DNA from: JAJFJD01 sp965228695
Lineage (GTDB): Bacteria; Pseudomonadota; Alphaproteobacteria; UBA8366
Direction: 5' to 3'
Length of the DNA: 64,000 nt
Assembly (NCBI GenBank): GCA_965228695.1
Contig: CBDDIB010000002.1
Coordinates: 1,922,001-1,986,000 of the forward strand
This document shows, piece by piece, positions 61,685 through 64,000 of this stretch. A model generated the notes under the pieces. It searched no databases. It was not told the origin of the DNA and saw only the letters and a list, made by a program, of their open reading frames with translations. A program made the translations under genes and the position numbers. Within the stretch, counting starts at the first letter, position 1, and each line of letters starts with the position of its first letter.

Positions 61685-63379
61685 ATGAACCAAATGACAA
61701 GCGCTGAAGCCCTCGTTCAAATGCTTCGGCTGCATGGCGTCGATACGATCTTTGGCTTATGTGGCGATACCAGCCTGCCGTTCTACGACGCGCTTTATCG
61801 AACCGGTCAGGACATGAGGCACGTGTTGACGCGGGACGAGCGGCATGCGGCGTATATGGCGGACTGCTATGCGCGGGTAACCGGCAAGGTCGGCGTTTGC
61901 GAAGGGCCGAGTGGCGGTGGGGCGACCTATATTCTGCCGGGTGTGGTCGAAGCGAATGAGTCCTCGATTCCGATCCTCGCAATCACCACCGATATTTCGG
62001 TGACCGGGCGCGGCCGCTACACGCTGACCGAACTCGACCAGGACGCGCTGTACCGCCCGTTGACGAAATGGAACTGCGTACTCGACAGCGGGGCAGAGCT
62101 ACCGAAGATGGTGCGGCGCGCGTTCCGAGAAATGACGACCGGCAAGCCTGGCGCCGCGCATATCGGTCTGCCGTACGACGTCCAGAACCAGCCGGTCGAC
62201 GACACCGACGTTTGGGCCGACGAAAGCCTCGGGCGGTTCCCGGCCTGGCGAACGGGACCGGATGAAGACTCCATCGGTCGGGCGGCGGACGTCATCCTGT
62301 CGGGCAAGCAGCCGATGTTCATTTGCGGCGGCGGCGTGGTCATTTCCGGCGCGGAAGCGGAACTCCGGTCTCTGGCGGAGCTGTTGGACGCACCCGTCGC
62401 GACCACGGTCAGCGGGCAGGGCAGCATCTCCGATGCGCATCCGCTTGCCGTCGGCGTGGTCGGCAGCAATGGCGGCGTGCCGGAAACGCGGGAGATCGTC
62501 GATGCGGCCGATGTGGTCGTCTTCGTGAGTTGCCGGGCCGGTTCGGTCACGACGGAGCGGTGGCGGCACCCGGCGCCCGGCACGGCGAAAATCGTCCATA
62601 TCGATGTCGATCCCGGTGTCATCGGTGCGAGCTATGAGACCGATGCCGCCGTGGTCGGCGATGCCCGCGAGGCGCTAGCGGCGTTGGTCGCCGAGATTTC
62701 CGGCCGCGGTGTCAAAGGTGAAGAGGCCGGCGCGATCCGGGACCGGATCGCCACGATGAAGAAGGCGAAATTCGACGCCTTCCAAGCCTTGGCGGATTCA
62801 AACGACACGCCGATCAAGCCGGAACGGGTGATTGCCGACCTGCAGGCCGTCTTGCCGGAAGATGCGATCACCGTCGCCGATCCGGGCACACCCTGCCCCT
62901 ATTTCTCGGCGTTCTATCAGCAGAACACGACCGGGCGGCAGTTCATTTCCAACCGGGCACATGGCGCGCTTGGGTTTTCGCTCGCCGGCACGATCGGCGC
63001 GCATTACGGTCGGCCGGATCGTCAGGTGGTGGCGGTCATGGGCGACGGCAGTTTCGGCATGTCGGTGGGCGAACTCGAGACGATCGTCCGCTTCAATCTG
63101 CCGATCACGGTGGTGGTGATCTCGAATAGCGTGTTCGGCTGGATCAAGGCGGGCCAGAAGAGCGGCTATGACGAACGGTATTATTCGGTCGATTTCTCGC
63201 GAACGGACCATGCGAAGGTCGCGGCGGCATTCGGATTGAAGACGTGGACGGTCGAGGATCCGGCGAATTTGCAAAAGGCGTTCCGGGCGGCGACCGACAG
63301 CGGCGGCCCGGCGCTGGTCGATGTGATTTGCCAGCCGTTGCAGGAAGCCAAAGCCCCCGTCAGCGAATGGGTAGCGTAG
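61685..63379 (+). CDS. ThDP-dependent enzyme (acetolactate synthase large-subunit-like)
   Basis: A 564-residue protein with three domains of the POX family: an N-terminal DTIFGLCGDTSLPFYDAL and TRDERHAAYMADCYARVTGKVG with the activating glutamate, a central PMFICGGGVVISGAEAELRSLAEL, and a C-terminal ThDP-Mg motif MGDGSFGMSVGELETIVRFNLPITVVVISNSVFGW. Members decarboxylate 2-oxo acids or join two of them. There is no small regulatory subunit next to it, so catabolic decarboxylation is as likely as acetolactate synthesis. It precedes a VOC gene by 8 bases. Confidence 0.86.
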   Translation: MNQMTSAEALVQMLRLHGVDTIFGLCGDTSLPFYDALYRTGQDMRHVLTRDERHAAYMADCYARVTGKVGVCEGPSGGGATYILPGVVEANESSIPILAITTDISVTGRGRYTLTELDQDALYRPLTKWNCVLDSGAELPKMVRRAFREMTTGKPGAAHIGLPYDVQNQPVDDTDVWADESLGRFPAWRTGPDEDSIGRAADVILSGKQPMFICGGGVVISGAEAELRSLAELLDAPVATTVSGQGSISDAHPLAVGVVGSNGGVPETREIVDAADVVVFVSCRAGSVTTERWRHPAPGTAKIVHIDVDPGVIGASYETDAAVVGDAREALAALVAEISGRGVKGEEAGAIRDRIATMKKAKFDAFQALADSNDTPIKPERVIADLQAVLPEDAITVADPGTPCPYFSAFYQQNTTGRQFISNRAHGALGFSLAGTIGAHYGRPDRQVVAVMGDGSFGMSVGELETIVRFNLPITVVVISNSVFGWIKAGQKSGYDERYYSVDFSRTDHAKVAAAFGLKTWTVEDPANLQKAFRAATDSGGPALVDVICQPLQEAKAPVSEWVA

Positions 63380-63387
63380 GAGCGGAC

Positions 63388-64000
63388 ATGACAAAATTCA
63401 GACAAACCGCAAACGGGAACGAAATTTTTCTGGACCATATCGCTCACTGGGTGCCGGATATGGAACCGGCGGCCGGCGCGTTGGAAAATCTCGGCTTTAC
63501 CCTCACGCCGTATACCGAGCACACCAACTCGACCGCGCCGGGCGAGCCGATCGTGCCGGCCGGCAGTGCGAATCAGTGCATCATGCTGCGGGAAGGGTAT
63601 TTGGAGATTCTGACGCCGACGGCGGATACGGCGGTCGGCCGCGAAGTGAGCGCCGGAATCGACCGGTATGTCGGTGTCCATCTGGCGGCCTTCGGATGTG
63701 CGGACTCGCCGGCGCAGCGCGAACGGCTTATCGGTGAAGGTTTCGATCAGCGCCCGGTCGTGGACTTGCGGCGTGAGGTCGATGACGAGAATGGGGAAGC
63801 CGGGACGCTTCAGTTCACGGTGATACGACCCGTTCCCGGGACGATGGCCGAAGGGCGCATCCAGTTCCTCACCCATCATACCCCGGACCTGCTGTGGCAG
63901 GAGCGCTGGATGGCGCACCCGAACGGCGCCGAACGTCTGACCGAACTCTTTATCTGCGTGGCGGATCCTGACGAGGCGGTCGGGCGCTATGAGCGATACC
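63388..64000 (+). CDS. VOC-family glyoxalase-like protein, 3' end outside window
   Basis: The ATG at 63388 has TAGGAG just upstream, and 204 codons read without a stop to the window end. The start MTKFRQTANGNEIFLDHIAHWVP carries the first metal-binding histidine region of a VOC fold, followed by LENLGFTLTPYTEHTN, CIMLREGYLEILTP, and RIQFLTHHTPDLLWQE. It resembles the glyoxalase-like (Glyoxalase_3) subgroup. With the ThDP enzyme it probably forms an operon on a 2-oxo acid or aldehyde. The C-terminus cannot be judged. Confidence 0.8.
   Translation, partial: MTKFRQTANGNEIFLDHIAHWVPDMEPAAGALENLGFTLTPYTEHTNSTAPGEPIVPAGSANQCIMLREGYLEILTPTADTAVGREVSAGIDRYVGVHLAAFGCADSPAQRERLIGEGFDQRPVVDLRREVDDENGEAGTLQFTVIRPVPGTMAEGRIQFLTHHTPDLLWQERWMAHPNGAERLTELFICVADPDEAVGRYERY

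Noticed and set aside
1..64000. CRISPR arrays, insertion sequences, tRNA and rRNA genes
   Set aside because: No regularly spaced repeats, transposase motifs, or tRNA/rRNA-like sequences were seen on either strand by reading; small degenerate copies could be missed.

Overview
The window (about 60% GC, no rRNA or tRNA seen) looks like the chromosome of a heterotrophic alphaproteobacterium, probably marine Rhodospirillales-like. This rests on its mix of Mla lipid-transport genes, CaiB/BaiF CoA-transferases, MmgE/PrpD and TauD/TfdA enzymes and acyl-CoA dehydrogenases, not on a marker gene. The genes are mostly housekeeping and catabolic, interrupted by a decayed phage island at about 8.9-20.0 kb.

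1-7.9 kb (all minus strand): the 5' part of a GT9 heptosyltransferase-like gene that runs off the window, a DUF6165 protein, MlaC, an MmgE/PrpD protein, a threonine synthase-like PLP enzyme, MlaF, a 58-residue secreted protein with a clear promoter and ribosome binding site, a class IV aminotransferase and a hotdog thioesterase. MlaC and MlaF are separated by two metabolic genes, and no mlaD or mlaE is visible.

8.0-20.0 kb: an exported hypothetical gene, then a defective and mosaic prophage. It keeps a small-terminase-like gene, a large terminase cut off after its ATPase domain, a cadherin/LamG adhesin, a right-handed beta-helix spike-like protein, a glycosyltransferase, a FkbM methyltransferase broken by an amber stop, a portal N-terminus fused in frame to a tail-fibre C-terminus, a frameshifted secreted protein, a holin-like protein and an overlapping Rz/Rz1 spanin pair. 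Capsid and most tail genes are absent. Two short relics downstream of the cargo genes encode peptides identical to the spike C-terminus but with different codons, so this locus has exchanged spike and cargo modules more than once.

20.0-29.3 kb: an LppC/LpoA-type lipoprotein, a gene-free stretch of about 690 bases, an aldo/keto reductase, a class III aminotransferase, and a tight group of TPR protein, NodU-type carbamoyltransferase and TPR-2OG-Fe(II) oxygenase. This last group is the best candidate in the window for an undescribed modification system.

29.3-43.5 kb: CoA-centred catabolism (CaiB, quinone-oxidoreductase-type MDR, acyl-CoA ligase, thioesterase), a DUF4392 glutamate cyclase-like protein, DUF2333, a second MmgE/PrpD, two divergent TauD/TfdA oxygenases, a tandem MDR pair, an MFS transporter and EgtD (ergothioneine).

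43.6-50.7 kb: one seven-gene minus-strand operon (HMG-CoA lyase, two tandem acyl-CoA dehydrogenases, CitE-like lyase, MaoC hydratase, a third acyl-CoA dehydrogenase, CaiB CoA-transferase), consistent with branched-chain acyl-CoA or itaconate/mesaconate degradation.

50.9-64.0 kb: a lactonase-like MBL enzyme overlapping a TauD oxygenase, tandem DMT transporters, leuC/leuD-like genes without leuA or leuB nearby, an ADP-forming acyl-CoA synthetase, a TPR plus capsule-type glycosyltransferase protein, a ThDP-dependent enzyme, and a VOC protein cut by the window end.
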